Made by a program: the position numbers and the translations under genes
The notes under the pieces: generated by a model
The model's database searches: none
What the model was told of the DNA's origin: nothing
The model's input: the letters and a program-made list of their open reading frames with translations, nothing else
From: Sporosarcina sp. BP05
GTDB lineage: Bacteria; Bacillota; Bacilli; Bacillales_A; Planococcaceae
Length of the DNA: 59,852 nt
NCBI RefSeq assembly: GCF_014282005.1
Contig: NZ_JACFTD010000020.1
Location: 1 to 59,852 of the forward strand
Direction: 5' to 3'
Shown: piece by piece, positions 19,307 through 27,431 of the stretch
Layout: every line of letters begins with the position of its first letter
How positions within the stretch are numbered: position 1 is the stretch's first letter

Positions 19307-20232
19307 TTCACATCCCCTTCATCTAATGAACTGATCAACACTTGGTCCAACAATGCTAGTACATCTTCTTTCTCACAAAGATCCATTCTAAAAGCGGTTG
19401 CACTTCCGCTTGCTACACCCGTCCGGAATGCCTTGACTGCATCCGCCTCTTTCGTGAAGGATGCTAGAAACCCGGATACAAGTGAATCACCAGCCCCCAC
19501 TGTATTCACAACTTTTCCTAATGGCGCTTCCGCAAAAACAGCAACCTCTTTCGTAACCAGCAGCGCTCCTTCCCCGCCCATTGAAACGATGACATGTCCA
19601 ACGCCTTTTTCAACAAGTTTCTTGGCGTAATGCTGTGCTTGCTGTTTGTTCACGATTACTGTATCGAACAATTCACCAAGCTCTTGCGCGTTAGGTTTAA
19701 TAAGAAATGGATTCATGTCTATCAAGCCTTTTAACGCAGGGCCCGATGTATCTAGGACGAAACGGACACCATTGTCATTACAAATTGTTGCGATATCCTT
19801 GAAAAAGCTCTTCGCTATTGATTCAGGAAGACGACCCGCAAGAACGAACCAATCACCTTTTTTCATTTTCTGCACTTGCGCTATCAATTGCTGTTGCTGT
19901 CCTAGTGTTATATCAGGACCAGGTCCATTTAACTCAGTTTCTTCATCGGCTTTGATTTTCACATTGATACGCGTAATTTCTTCCGTTTGGATAAAGTCCG
20001 TATGAACGCCTTCTTGATGTAGAGATTGTTGAATATAATCACCTGTGAACCCACCTACAAAACCTAAAGCGATGTTGTCAACCTCTAATCGTCGTAACAC
20101 ACGGGACACGTTAATTCCTTTTCCTCCGGGATAGTAATACACTTCTTTAGAACGGTTCAGTTTACCGCTACTGAATTCGGGTAAATAGGTAGTATAATCA
20201 AGCGAGGGTGTGATTGTGCACGTATAAATCAT
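19303..20232 (-). CDS. fruK: 1-phosphofructokinase
   Basis: This 309-residue PfkB-family kinase turns fructose 1-phosphate into fructose 1,6-bisphosphate. The N-terminal PfkB signature (GGKGINVSRVLRRL) and C-terminal ATP/anion-hole motif (NTVGAGDSLVSGF) are clear. It overlaps fruR upstream and fruA downstream by 4 nt each, so the three are translationally coupled. Confidence 0.96.
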   Translation of the reverse strand: MIYTCTITPSLDYTTYLPEFSSGKLNRSKEVYYYPGGKGINVSRVLRRLEVDNIALGFVGGFTGDYIQQSLHQEGVHTDFIQTEEITRINVKIKADEETELNGPGPDITLGQQQQLIAQVQKMKKGDWFVLAGRLPESIAKSFFKDIATICNDNGVRFVLDTSGPALKGLIDMNPFLIKPNAQELGELFDTVIVNKQQAQHYAKKLVEKGVGHVIVSMGGEGALLVTKEVAVFAEAPLGKVVNTVGAGDSLVSGFLASFTKEADAVKAFRTGVASGSATAFRMDLCEKEDVLALLDQVLISSLDEGDVK

Positions 20233-20981
20233 GATTTCCCCACCTTTACTGTGGTCTTTTGTTCCAATAAGTTGATAGCTTGTTTTTCGAAATCACTTAC
20301 AATTAATACGGCTTTATCGAGGGGCATAATAGTAGCAAAACTTACTTTGTTATATTTCGAATGATCCGCCACGACATATGTCTTTCTCGAGAGTGTAGCA
20401 GCTAGCCTTTTAACAGCGGCTTCTTCCGGATCCGGCGTTGTATACCCAATTTCCAAATGGAAACCGTTGACGCCAAGAAAGCATTTATCAAACTGATAAT
20501 CGCCAAGCGTTTGGATTGTTTGCGGTCCAACAAGTGCACGCGTGCGGGACTTTATATAACCACCCGTCAAATAAGTCGTTATTTCGTGCTCCATCAATAA
20601 ATCAACATGTGTCAATCCGTTCGTCACAACGGTCACTTTTTTATCCTTTAAATAAGGGATCATCTGTAATGTAGTAGTTCCTGCATCAAGAAAAATGCAA
20701 TCCCCTTCTTGGACAAAAGAGGCGGCATAATTAGCAAGCTGAATCTTCTCTTGAAGGTTTTCGGATGATTTATCGGAAATACTAAGTTCTTTTGTGATGC
20801 GCTCGCTTATAGTAGCGCCTCCATGGATACGATCCAATTTGTTAAGGTCTTCTAGATCATTCAAATCTCTTCGAATTGTCGACTCTGATGCGGATGTTGC
20901 ATCAACTAACTCTTGAATTTTAACGGTCTTTTTCTCAGTCAATAAATGCAAAATCAATTCATATCGTTCATTTGTCAACAT
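20229..20981 (-). CDS. fruR: DeoR-family regulator of fructose use
   Basis: This 250-residue repressor has an N-terminal DeoR helix-turn-helix (SESTIRRDLNDLE at about 35-47) and a C-terminal sugar-phosphate sensor domain (IFLDAGTTT, VTNG, GVNGF). In this family fructose 1-phosphate or a related ester normally releases DNA. I start it at MLTNERYELI (ATG at 20981) with AGAGGTGG upstream. As the first operon gene it probably controls itself, fruK and fruA through the repeats at 21030-21064. Confidence 0.92.
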   Translation of the reverse strand: MLTNERYELILHLLTEKKTVKIQELVDATSASESTIRRDLNDLEDLNKLDRIHGGATISERITKELSISDKSSENLQEKIQLANYAASFVQEGDCIFLDAGTTTLQMIPYLKDKKVTVVTNGLTHVDLLMEHEITTYLTGGYIKSRTRALVGPQTIQTLGDYQFDKCFLGVNGFHLEIGYTTPDPEEAAVKRLAATLSRKTYVVADHSKYNKVSFATIMPLDKAVLIVSDFEKQAINLLEQKTTVKVGKS

Positions 20982-21029
20982 ATGAACACCACCTCTAATT
21001 AGCTGTAAACTCATAATACTCTAAACAAC

Positions 21030-21064
21030 CTTCACAATCAATCACAATCTTTCAAAATCAATCA
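21030..21064. promoter_or_regulatory. Putative FruR operator, two direct repeats
   Basis: CTTCACAATCAATCA (21030-21044) and CTTTCAAAATCAATCA (21049-21064) are near-identical and about 19-20 bp apart, two helical turns. They lie in the spacer shared by fruR (minus) and the HPr gene (plus). FruR binding is inferred from position. Confidence 0.55.
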
Positions 21065-21114
21065 ACAATTTTTATAATGTAGAAATTGATACTATTAATT
21101 AGGAGGAATACACA

Positions 21115-21381
21115 ATGATAGAAAAGCAATATACAATTTTAGGAACTGCAGGTTTACATGCCCGCCCAGCGTCCGTCCTCATCAGTGCGGTCAGTTCTTT
21201 CAAATCCGATGTAACACTGGAATACACAGGTAAAAAAGTGAACTTGAAATCCATTTTAGGTGTAATGTCTCTTGGAGTAGCTTCAGGCACTACTATTACA
21301 ATTGCGGCGGATGGTGAAGATGAAGCAGATGCCATTGCAAAAGTCGATGCAATTATGGAATCCGAAGGCCTTGGAAAGTAA
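21115..21381 (+). CDS. ptsH: HPr-family phosphocarrier protein
   Basis: This 88-residue protein carries phosphate from Enzyme I to PTS permeases. The phospho-acceptor His15 (GLHARPAS) and the HPrK target Ser46 (VNLKSILGVMS) are both at the canonical positions. The sequence is close to the Bacillus HPr pattern, so it can be a full HPr with CcpA-coactivator capacity; Crh-type proteins lack His15. The ATG has AGGAGG 8 nt upstream. It is divergent from the fructose operon and has no ptsI behind it. It could be the main HPr or a fructose-dedicated one. Confidence 0.9.
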   Translation: MIEKQYTILGTAGLHARPASVLISAVSSFKSDVTLEYTGKKVNLKSILGVMSLGVASGTTITIAADGEDEADAIAKVDAIMESEGLGK

Positions 21382-21425
21382 TAACAACCACAATTCTTCA
21401 TAATTTCCTAGACATCAAAAAAATG

Positions 21426-21456
21426 AAAGCCACGAATGGTACCATCCGTGGCTTTT
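21426..21456. terminator. Bidirectional terminator
   Basis: AAAGCCACG pairs with CGTGGCTTT around a short inner palindrome, with Ts on the plus strand and As before it. It serves the HPr gene and the convergent PepSY gene. Confidence 0.75.
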
Positions 21457-21470
21457 CACAAACTATTTCT

Positions 21471-21728
21471 TTAATCTAGTTTCACTCTGAGGATTGCACC
21501 TGTATTTGCATCAATTTTCACTTCATACTTATAACCTTCTGCCGTTCTTACGTCAATTTCATATACTAACATTCCATCGTCGTAATCCAATTCCGCTTTT
21601 ACGACCTGGCCTGGAACACGTTCCAATGCAATGGCCATCGCCTGATTGATTGTAATCCTTCGGTATTGTGGGTTCTGATAATGTTCATGCCAATGTTGAT
21701 TTTGATCATGTCGATTTTGATTTGTCAC
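21471..21728 (-). CDS. Small PepSY-domain protein
   Basis: This 85-residue protein has a polar His/Gln/Asn-rich start (1-20) and one PepSY domain (about 25-85: ITINQAMAIALERVPGQV through DANTGAILRVKLD). No signal peptide is seen, so it is probably cytoplasmic or spore-associated. PepSY domains are thought to bind or inhibit peptidases, but the function here is unknown. The start is GTG behind GGAGGAG. Confidence 0.8.
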   Translation of the reverse strand: MTNQNRHDQNQHWHEHYQNPQYRRITINQAMAIALERVPGQVVKAELDYDDGMLVYEIDVRTAEGYKYEVKIDANTGAILRVKLD

Positions 21729-21908
21729 CCAATCTCCTCCAATTCGATTCCCCCGTTGTCCTTAAGATTCTATTCAAGGATCGGCGAAAATGTGCTGAAT
21801 CTCTGAACTTATAACTGAAAAGACAATTAATCTGGCCTAAGTACATGATTTGCACTTGGGGCTTGCTTAATTATGATGATGTATTTCATCATTAAAAAGC
21901 CATACCTT

Positions 21909-22667
21909 TCAATCAACGTTCTTCTCTCTTTCTTCCTGCTTTTGACTCAACGGAAAACGCGTTGAAACTTGATCCGATCTAGTCAATAATTTGGATATAT
22001 ATGAAGACGTCATGCTATAGCTACCCTCTATTTTTCCAGATAAAAAGTGGGTTCGCTCGAATAGGACAAAGCGCAGATAATCCAGTTGCCTTATTATTTT
22101 CCCTAGCATCCCTTCTTGGTTGTCCAACCTACTCATCATTTCTTTTTGTACATCTTCTTGAATCATTATTTGCTCGGACAATAGCTTTTGGTAATCTAAC
22201 TGTTCATTCATTTTGACCACAACTTCCTCATTTGCAGAAGTCAGTGTTTCCATACGATTGACAATTTCTTCATTTGTCTGGCTGACCACATTCACTTTCT
22301 CGATGAATTCTCGATTTATTATTCGCTCATGCTTTAACGTACGTTGTAACATTTCGTTTTTTGTTTCTACTTTTTTTAATGATTCCATAACATCATTTCC
22401 AAACTTTTCATGCCGGATATCACTTTTCTTGATTTCATTCAAACGATTATGGATTGATTTCAATTGATTGGATTGTGAATTCTTCTGTTGCTTAAGTAAG
22501 GTTTCCATGATATTGAACTGATCGCCAACTGAGTGAGTCGCTTCGCTTTGTTCCTTCATCCATTCCGCTAATGGATCTATTTTGCAGTGTTCCTGGTTCT
22601 TCCCTAGAATGTCTACATTATTTTCAAATACATCTGGGTGCCCATTTCGGTTAATAAACAACCCCAT
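21909..22667 (-). CDS. Coiled-coil protein of unknown function
   Basis: This 252-residue soluble protein is mostly coiled coil (about residues 50-205, rich in Glu, Lys, Gln, Asn with regularly spaced Leu, Ile and Met). It has a short N-terminal segment MGLFINRNGHPDVFENN and a Ser/Thr-rich C-terminal tail (about 215-252). No membrane span or known domain is seen. AAGGGGG lies 9 nt before the ATG. It is 60 nt downstream of metA, but on content the two seem unrelated. Confidence 0.75.
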   Translation of the reverse strand: MGLFINRNGHPDVFENNVDILGKNQEHCKIDPLAEWMKEQSEATHSVGDQFNIMETLLKQQKNSQSNQLKSIHNRLNEIKKSDIRHEKFGNDVMESLKKVETKNEMLQRTLKHERIINREFIEKVNVVSQTNEEIVNRMETLTSANEEVVVKMNEQLDYQKLLSEQIMIQEDVQKEMMSRLDNQEGMLGKIIRQLDYLRFVLFERTHFLSGKIEGSYSMTSSYISKLLTRSDQVSTRFPLSQKQEEREKNVD

Positions 22668-22728
22668 CCCTCATAACCCCCTTATCGTATTAGCTTATGC
22701 AATTCACGACAAAAGGGTCATTGAGAAG

Positions 22729-23637
22729 TTATTCCCATTCATAAGGTGTTTCTTGATACACATAATAATTAAGCCAGTTGGAGAAGAGCAGGTGGGTATG
22801 AGAGCGCCACGTATTCAATGGTTCTTTGCTTGGATCATCATTTGGAAAATAGTTTTCCGGGATATCAATGGCAACTCCTTTTTGCAAATCACGTGCATAT
22901 TCTTCCGCCAGCGTATCCGCATCATATTCCAAATGACCTGTAATCATAATATGTTTACTGTCTTTAGAGATGACGATGAATGCCCCTGCGTCCTCTGATT
23001 TGGCAAGTAAGTGTAGACGAGGTTCATTTTCTATTTCCTCTGTTGAAACGGATGTATAACGTGAATGTGGTGCTTTAAATTCATCATTAAAGCCACGCGC
23101 AAGATTAATCGTCGGATCGGATAGGCGATGCGTAAAAACGCCTGAGCATTTTTTCGGCAATTCAAATTTCTCGATTCCATAATGGTGATAAAGTGCCGCT
23201 TGAGCACCCCAACAAATATGTAAAACAGAAGTTACATGTTCTTTTGACCATTCCATAATCTCCGTTATTTCTTTCCAGTAATTAACGTCTTCAAATTCCA
23301 AATGTTCTATTGGGGCACCCGTAATGATTAATCCGTCGAAACGACGATGTTTCACTTGTTCAAATGTCGTATAAAATGCATTTAAATGTGTTTTACTAAC
23401 GTTTTTTGAATCATGAGTGGCTGTGTTCAAAAACGTAACATTTACTTGTAGCGGTGTATTCCCTAATAGACGTAGCAGCTGCAACTCGGTTCTTTCTTTT
23501 TCAGGCATTAAATTTAAAATGGCGATGTTCATAGGACGTATATCTTGGGATGTTGCGCGTTCCTCATCCATCACGAATATTTTTTCCTTCTTCAATAGTT
23601 CCCCTGCTGGCAATTGTTTTGGTATGTTGATCGGCAT
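22729..23637 (-). CDS. metA: Homoserine O-acetyltransferase, MetA family
   Basis: This 302-residue enzyme makes O-acyl-homoserine for methionine synthesis. The nucleophile Cys142 lies in [16 protein letters not shown], and the catalytic His and Glu are in the later family blocks ([25 protein letters not shown]). Residue 111 is Glu ([12 protein letters not shown]). In characterised MetA proteins Glu111 favours acetyl-CoA and Gly111 favours succinyl-CoA, so acetyl transfer is inferred. It is controlled by the SAM-I riboswitch and terminator just upstream. AGGGAG precedes the ATG. Confidence 0.95.
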   Translation of the reverse strand: MPINIPKQLPAGELLKKEKIFVMDEERATSQDIRPMNIAILNLMPEKERTELQLLRLLGNTPLQVNVTFLNTATHDSKNVSKTHLNAFYTTFEQVKHRRFDGLIITGAPIEHLEFEDVNYWKEITEIMEWSKEHVTSVLHICWGAQAALYHHYGIEKFELPKKCSGVFTHRLSDPTINLARGFNDEFKAPHSRYTSVSTEEIENEPRLHLLAKSEDAGAFIVISKDSKHIMITGHLEYDADTLAEEYARDLQKGVAIDIPENYFPNDDPSKEPLNTWRSHTHLLFSNWLNYYVYQETPYEWE

Positions 23638-23684
23638 CTGTCATCTCTCCCTATTCACTTTGGTTTAATCTCTTTATTCAACAT

Positions 23685-23725
23685 AAAAAACCCACTTTTC
23701 TATAAGACAAGAAAAAAGAGGGTTT
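23685..23725 (-). terminator. Riboswitch-controlled terminator of metA
   Basis: On the minus strand AAACCC-TCTTTTTTC pairs with GAAAAG-TGGGTT, followed by a run of Ts, about 50 nt before the metA start. It is the expression platform of the adjacent SAM riboswitch. Confidence 0.85.
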
Positions 23726-23738
23726 ATTTTGGCTCTCT

Positions 23739-23848
23739 GTTCTTATCTCTCAAGAAAAAAATCTTGTTGGAGGTAGCACCTTCCTGACAATGTCAGAGGT
23801 TGCTGAAGCTTCATAGGGCCATATCCCTCAGCTTCTCTTGATAAGAAT
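23739..23848 (-). ncRNA. SAM-I riboswitch (S-box)
   Basis: On the minus strand the S-box core is clear: P1 5' strand TTCTTATCAAGAG, AAGCTGAGGGA, ATGGCCCTATGAAGCTTCAGCAACC, AAGGTGCTACCTCCA, and P1 3' strand TTGAGAGATAAGAA. With SAM bound it forms and the downstream terminator stops transcription of metA. Confidence 0.95.
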
Positions 23849-24031
23849 ATTCAATTATTTACTATTATACTATTAAAATCACTATTGTAAACCGTCTTTT
23901 TCGATGATAATTACCGAAAGAAATAAATTTAATTTAATTTTCACGTTAATTCAACATGAATAGTTGCTGAATAATATCTCTTTAGAAAGCCATAATAACA
24001 AGGCACTGAAAAAAAGAAAGGAGCTGTTAGA

Positions 24032-24211
24032 ATGGGAAGAGATGACAACAAAACTGGTGGAAATAACGCACGGTCATTACCACAAACGCCGAAAAACCAA
24101 AAAATAAAACCGGCTGACATGAAAGAAGAAATGGCTCGCGAGTTTGCTGAACTCCGTTCCCTGCAACCAAAACGCGAACGAATGAACGCAAATGAAAAGA
24201 AGAGAAAATGA
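24032..24211 (+). CDS. Small hydrophilic protein, YfhD-like
   Basis: This 59-residue highly charged protein begins MGRDDNKTGGNN, has the stretch ARSLPQTPKNQK typical of small Bacillales YfhD-like proteins, and ends in a Lys/Arg-rich tail (residues 47-59). It has no membrane segment. AAAGGAG lies 8 nt before the ATG and a terminator follows (24259-24299). Such proteins are often spore-associated, but that is only inferred here. Confidence 0.65.
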   Translation: MGRDDNKTGGNNARSLPQTPKNQKIKPADMKEEMAREFAELRSLQPKRERMNANEKKRK

Positions 24212-24258
24212 ATTCTATTCTAAAGAAAATCCACTAAAAACCGCCATGTAAAAGATAA

Positions 24259-24299
24259 GACCTCGCACAAGTATCATTCTTGTGCGGGGGGTTTTATTT
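24259..24299 (+). terminator. Terminator
   Basis: CCTCGCACAAG (24261-24271) pairs with CTTGTGCGGGG (from 24279), followed by GTTTTATTTA. It ends the small plus-strand gene. Confidence 0.8.
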
Positions 24300-24385
24300 A
24301 TCCTTAGCCTATATCGGATAAAAAGGGCTTTGATTTCATTTAACTCAGGTGATTTCAAATTCTTTTCCTCCTGCGATTTTCCCCT

Positions 24386-25183
24386 TCACCCAAAATGATT
24401 GCTCGGGATGCTGCCTTCCTTTTCTACTTCCACATTCCACGCAATAATTGTTGTACTGTCCCGTACATTCTGTCTTTCGATTTCCATCAACAGCTGCGAA
24501 ATACCTTCATCAAGTTCTTTTTCATTCAGCGCAGCAACAAGATTTGACGGATCCGAAAAAGGTTCCCCCGGGCATTCCACTAAACCATCAGTCGTCAATA
24601 AAATAAGGTTGTTCCCTCTTCTCAATTCTCTCGTCCCCGACGTGTAGCATGGTACTGCTTGCCCAAACGTATTCACTTGACCAATCCACTCAAAGAACTG
24701 CCTTTGATTGAGTTGAAATTGGTTCAGGGCTATCAGGTCCTGATGTAATACATATGCTAGGCAATCTCCAACGGAAAACCACCATACATAATTAGCTTTC
24801 CTGACAACGATGAGACAAGCCGTTTCTCCTGTGACACGCCTGCATTTATCCAGAAATTTCTCGGATTGAAAAATTTCAAGTAGTTTCACTTCCAAATATT
24901 TAAAATCCAGAGAATCCTTCATTTCTAAAATTTCTACAAAATCTTCTTTATGCTGTTCAAGTGTGTCAATGACAAGTTTCGCACTTTCTGCACTTTTATG
25001 TGCATCCAAAATAGCCGCGAATTCCCAATCCTCATTTTGCCAAATAATGCAGCCATCTTCATTCTTGGTTTGTCCCGCTGAAGAATTACCTCCAAAACGA
25101 CCAACCGCCAAACGATTAACCCACCGAACATCCCGTTCATCGACAAAGTCCTCTTCACTTCCAACCCAAGAGAGATTATTCAT
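24386..25183 (-). CDS. PP2C-family protein phosphatase
   Basis: This 265-residue protein keeps the main PP2C metal and phosphate motifs in divergent form: KNEDGCIIW, AAILDAHKSAESA (usual DGHGG is DAHKS), TTDGLVE and RDSTTII (usual DN is DS). It is thus probably an active or weak Ser/Thr phosphatase, or a degenerate sensor. Its ATG overlaps the stop of the Nudix gene as ATGA, so they are co-translated. No partner kinase is nearby. Confidence 0.8.
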   Translation of the reverse strand: MNNLSWVGSEEDFVDERDVRWVNRLAVGRFGGNSSAGQTKNEDGCIIWQNEDWEFAAILDAHKSAESAKLVIDTLEQHKEDFVEILEMKDSLDFKYLEVKLLEIFQSEKFLDKCRRVTGETACLIVVRKANYVWWFSVGDCLAYVLHQDLIALNQFQLNQRQFFEWIGQVNTFGQAVPCYTSGTRELRRGNNLILLTTDGLVECPGEPFSDPSNLVAALNEKELDEGISQLLMEIERQNVRDSTTIIAWNVEVEKEGSIPSNHFG

Positions 25184-25935
25184 GAGCGCTCGATCAGTCG
25201 ATATGGTCTCACTTCATAACTTTCATAAGCAATCGACTCATTATTTCGGGCATCATTCACCCTAGATGCAAATTGCGGACGTTTTAACCATTCTTCTACT
25301 TGTTCTTTATCAAAGTCAACAAATTGTGCGTCAATCGTTTCAGGAGGCTGCGCAGCTGGTACACCCGATATGACACTCCCACGAAAAACCATGCAGATGA
25401 TACCTGACGTGATATTTTGATAAACACCCGTCATATCACCGATTTCAGCGTGGATACCCGTTTCTTCCAACACTTCCCGTTTAACCGCTTCTTTCAAGGT
25501 TTCACCAAGCTCAAGTCGCCCACCAGGCATTTCATATGTATCATTTCGGTGATTGTTCCGTACCAGTAATACGTGTCCTTCCTCATTGACAATGTAACCA
25601 CTAACAGCAAGGATTTGTCTTGATTGACCATAATCCCCCGTCGAAGAGAAAAAATCTTCGTTTGATGAAATAAATAATTCGGCTAATGATTTTCGATAAT
25701 TTTGCGCTTCAGCATGCATTGCCGATGCCCGAATGCCAATGTTAACTGTCTCGTAATGAGCCCTATTATCATATGACCACATAGCCATTATTTCCGTCTG
25801 TTCTTCATTGACCCACCGTCCAACCAACTGCGCTCCATGCGTCAGCTGATTCGGTAGCAAATAGGTGTGAAAAAAGTGGGTAAACGTTTCGTACATCGCT
25901 GGTTCTATCGTGTACGTTTTTCTGCGATACAACAT
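25180..25935 (-). CDS. NIPSNAP-like domain fused to Nudix hydrolase
   Basis: This 251-residue protein has two parts. Residues 1-100 resemble a NIPSNAP/dimeric alpha-beta barrel (MLYRRKTYTIEP, GRWVNEEQTEIMAMWSYDN). Residues 108-235 are a Nudix domain with a perfect box: G, five residues, E, seven residues, REVLEETGI (within GRLELGETLKEAVKREVLEE). Nudix enzymes cleave nucleoside diphosphate derivatives; the substrate is unknown. AGGGGG precedes the ATG. It overlaps the PP2C gene, implying linked functions. Confidence 0.85.
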   Translation of the reverse strand: MLYRRKTYTIEPAMYETFTHFFHTYLLPNQLTHGAQLVGRWVNEEQTEIMAMWSYDNRAHYETVNIGIRASAMHAEAQNYRKSLAELFISSNEDFFSSTGDYGQSRQILAVSGYIVNEEGHVLLVRNNHRNDTYEMPGGRLELGETLKEAVKREVLEETGIHAEIGDMTGVYQNITSGIICMVFRGSVISGVPAAQPPETIDAQFVDFDKEQVEEWLKRPQFASRVNDARNNESIAYESYEVRPYRLIERS

Positions 25936-25964
25936 TCAATAATTCCCCCTATACGAATAAATTG

Positions 25965-26330
25965 TCAGCGAGCCTTTTTCAATAACCAAACTAGGCCCAA
26001 CGTAGATACAGCAACTAGGGTTAAAGTGAATTTGAAGTCAATGATTGGTCTGAACTTCACTTTTTCCGCATCAATCTCGTAGACACCTAAAGGTTTAACG
26101 AAGATACGCCCCCCGCCTCCCTCACCTTGTGCAACTGAAGAACCACCTGTTTCACCAGAATATCCACCTCCCCCGCCAACAATATAATTAATCTTTGCTA
26201 CCGGAAGGACTTTTTTGTTTTCAAAACTAATCGGTTCACCATAAATCAACGATACGTCTCGTTGCTGTGAAAACTTGTCAAATATCCGCGCAATAGGTGA
26301 TTGATAACTAGATGGTTTTTTAGTTCCCAT
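25965..26330 (-). CDS. GerW/YtfJ-family spore protein
   Basis: This 121-residue protein matches the GerW family: DVSLIYGEPISFENKKVLPVAKI, a Gly-rich loop (IVGGGGGYSGE, residues 52-62), GGRIFVKPLGVYEI, and here a hydrophobic C-terminal segment (about 95-117) that may anchor it in a membrane. In Bacillus, YtfJ/GerW is a sporulation protein needed for proper germination. GAGGAAG precedes the ATG. It is followed at 29 nt by the Nudix gene. Confidence 0.85.
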   Translation of the reverse strand: MGTKKPSSYQSPIARIFDKFSQQRDVSLIYGEPISFENKKVLPVAKINYIVGGGGGYSGETGGSSVAQGEGGGGRIFVKPLGVYEIDAEKVKFRPIIDFKFTLTLVAVSTLGLVWLLKKAR

Positions 26331-26387
26331 AACTTCCTCACTCCTTTAATTTTTAGTCAGTATTCGTTTTGATGTCGATTTTTTATG

Positions 26388-26422
26388 TCAGCGTAAAATA
26401 GTATCCATCTATTTTACGCTGA
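26388..26422 (-). terminator. Hairpin after the SIMPL gene
   Basis: A perfect 14-bp stem (26388-26401 with 26409-26422) directly follows the stop of the minus-strand SIMPL gene. It has no good T tract on either strand, so termination is uncertain. Confidence 0.55.
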
Positions 26423-26426
26423 TATT

Positions 26427-27080
26427 TTAATACTGAAATTGCACTTTAACCGTAGCGCTAATCGTAATCTGTCCCTGTTCAATCGGTGTGGAGCCAGTCA
26501 TTTCCTTCGCTGCAAATGTTCGATACGCAACAACGGGTTCTGCTCTTAATTCCTCAACGATTTTAATTGGATGGGGATCAAGTTGCAGCTGCATTGTCCC
26601 AGCAATTGTTTGCGCTTTGGCTAAAGCATTTTTTAGTGCAAGGCTCAATGCTTTTTGATATTCCAAATGTTCATTTTCAACCTTGAACTGAATATTTGAT
26701 ACCCTATTTGCCCCATTCTGGACAGCCATATCTATAACATTTCCAACTTGATCAATATCTGTGATTTTTACTGTAATCGCATTCGTAACTTCGTATCCTC
26801 TAAATACTTGCTCGCCTTCAATATAGTTGTATTGGGGAACTATAGTGTAAGAAACCGTTTGTATATTCTCTCTGTCAATTCCCAATTTCAATAACGAATC
26901 GATAACCTGATTCATTTCATAAGCATTTTCTTTTTGTGCATGATTAAGTTGTTTGTTTTCAGTACTGACTTCCAACTGGATTTGAGCGATATCCGGCGTT
27001 ATTTTAAGACTTCCGATTCCAGTAACAGTCATAACCCGGGGTTGCCGGCAGGTCATTTGTTGCACATGAGGATAATACAT
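26427..27080 (-). CDS. SIMPL-domain (DUF541) protein
   Basis: This 217-residue protein is almost entirely one SIMPL/DUF541 domain (about 15-215: RVMTVTGIGSLKITPDIAQIQL, YEVTNAITVKITD, AKAQTIAG). Family members often carry a signal peptide; this one has none and starts with MYYPHVQQM, so it is probably cytoplasmic or spore-associated. The function of the family is unclear (oxidative stress roles have been proposed). AAAGGTGGAG precedes the ATG. Confidence 0.85.
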   Translation of the reverse strand: MYYPHVQQMTCRQPRVMTVTGIGSLKITPDIAQIQLEVSTENKQLNHAQKENAYEMNQVIDSLLKLGIDRENIQTVSYTIVPQYNYIEGEQVFRGYEVTNAITVKITDIDQVGNVIDMAVQNGANRVSNIQFKVENEHLEYQKALSLALKNALAKAQTIAGTMQLQLDPHPIKIVEELRAEPVVAYRTFAAKEMTGSTPIEQGQITISATVKVQFQY

Positions 27081-27211
27081 ATGTCTCCACCTTTCCCGAG
27101 AATCATTATGCTATCTTAGATAGTATGCTGATTGTCTTGAAAAGATATTTGCCGTAGTAATTAACGGGGATGCATCCTTTTTTCAGGAATTTAAAAAACT
27201 CGCTGTTTACA

Positions 27212-27364
27212 TTACCGCCAATTCACTTCAAATCGCTTTTTTATTTCTTTGGCAATAATGTACTTCCTTTTCATAACAACCAAATGAAAAAACCAAGAGC
27301 CAGACACAATGACAACACAGAAAGCGATAATTAAAAGATTAATAATACTGAGTATTCTTTTCAC
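27212..27364 (-). CDS. Possible 50-residue membrane peptide
   Basis: An open frame in an otherwise gene-free 350-bp spacer encodes a peptide starting (V)KRILSIINLLIIAF, with one membrane segment (about 5-30) and a basic tail ending KRFEVNWR. The GTG used sits inside its own GGAAGGTG, so spacing is poor and the true start is unclear. The hydrophobic-then-basic pattern is gene-like, but the support is limited. Confidence 0.35.
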   Translation of the reverse strand: MKRILSIINLLIIAFCVVIVSGSWFFHLVVMKRKYIIAKEIKKRFEVNWR

Positions 27365-27431
27365 CTTCCGTATTTTCTCATTCCCTTACTAAGTGGATTC
27401 CATTCGTTACGAACAAATGGTTATACATCTA

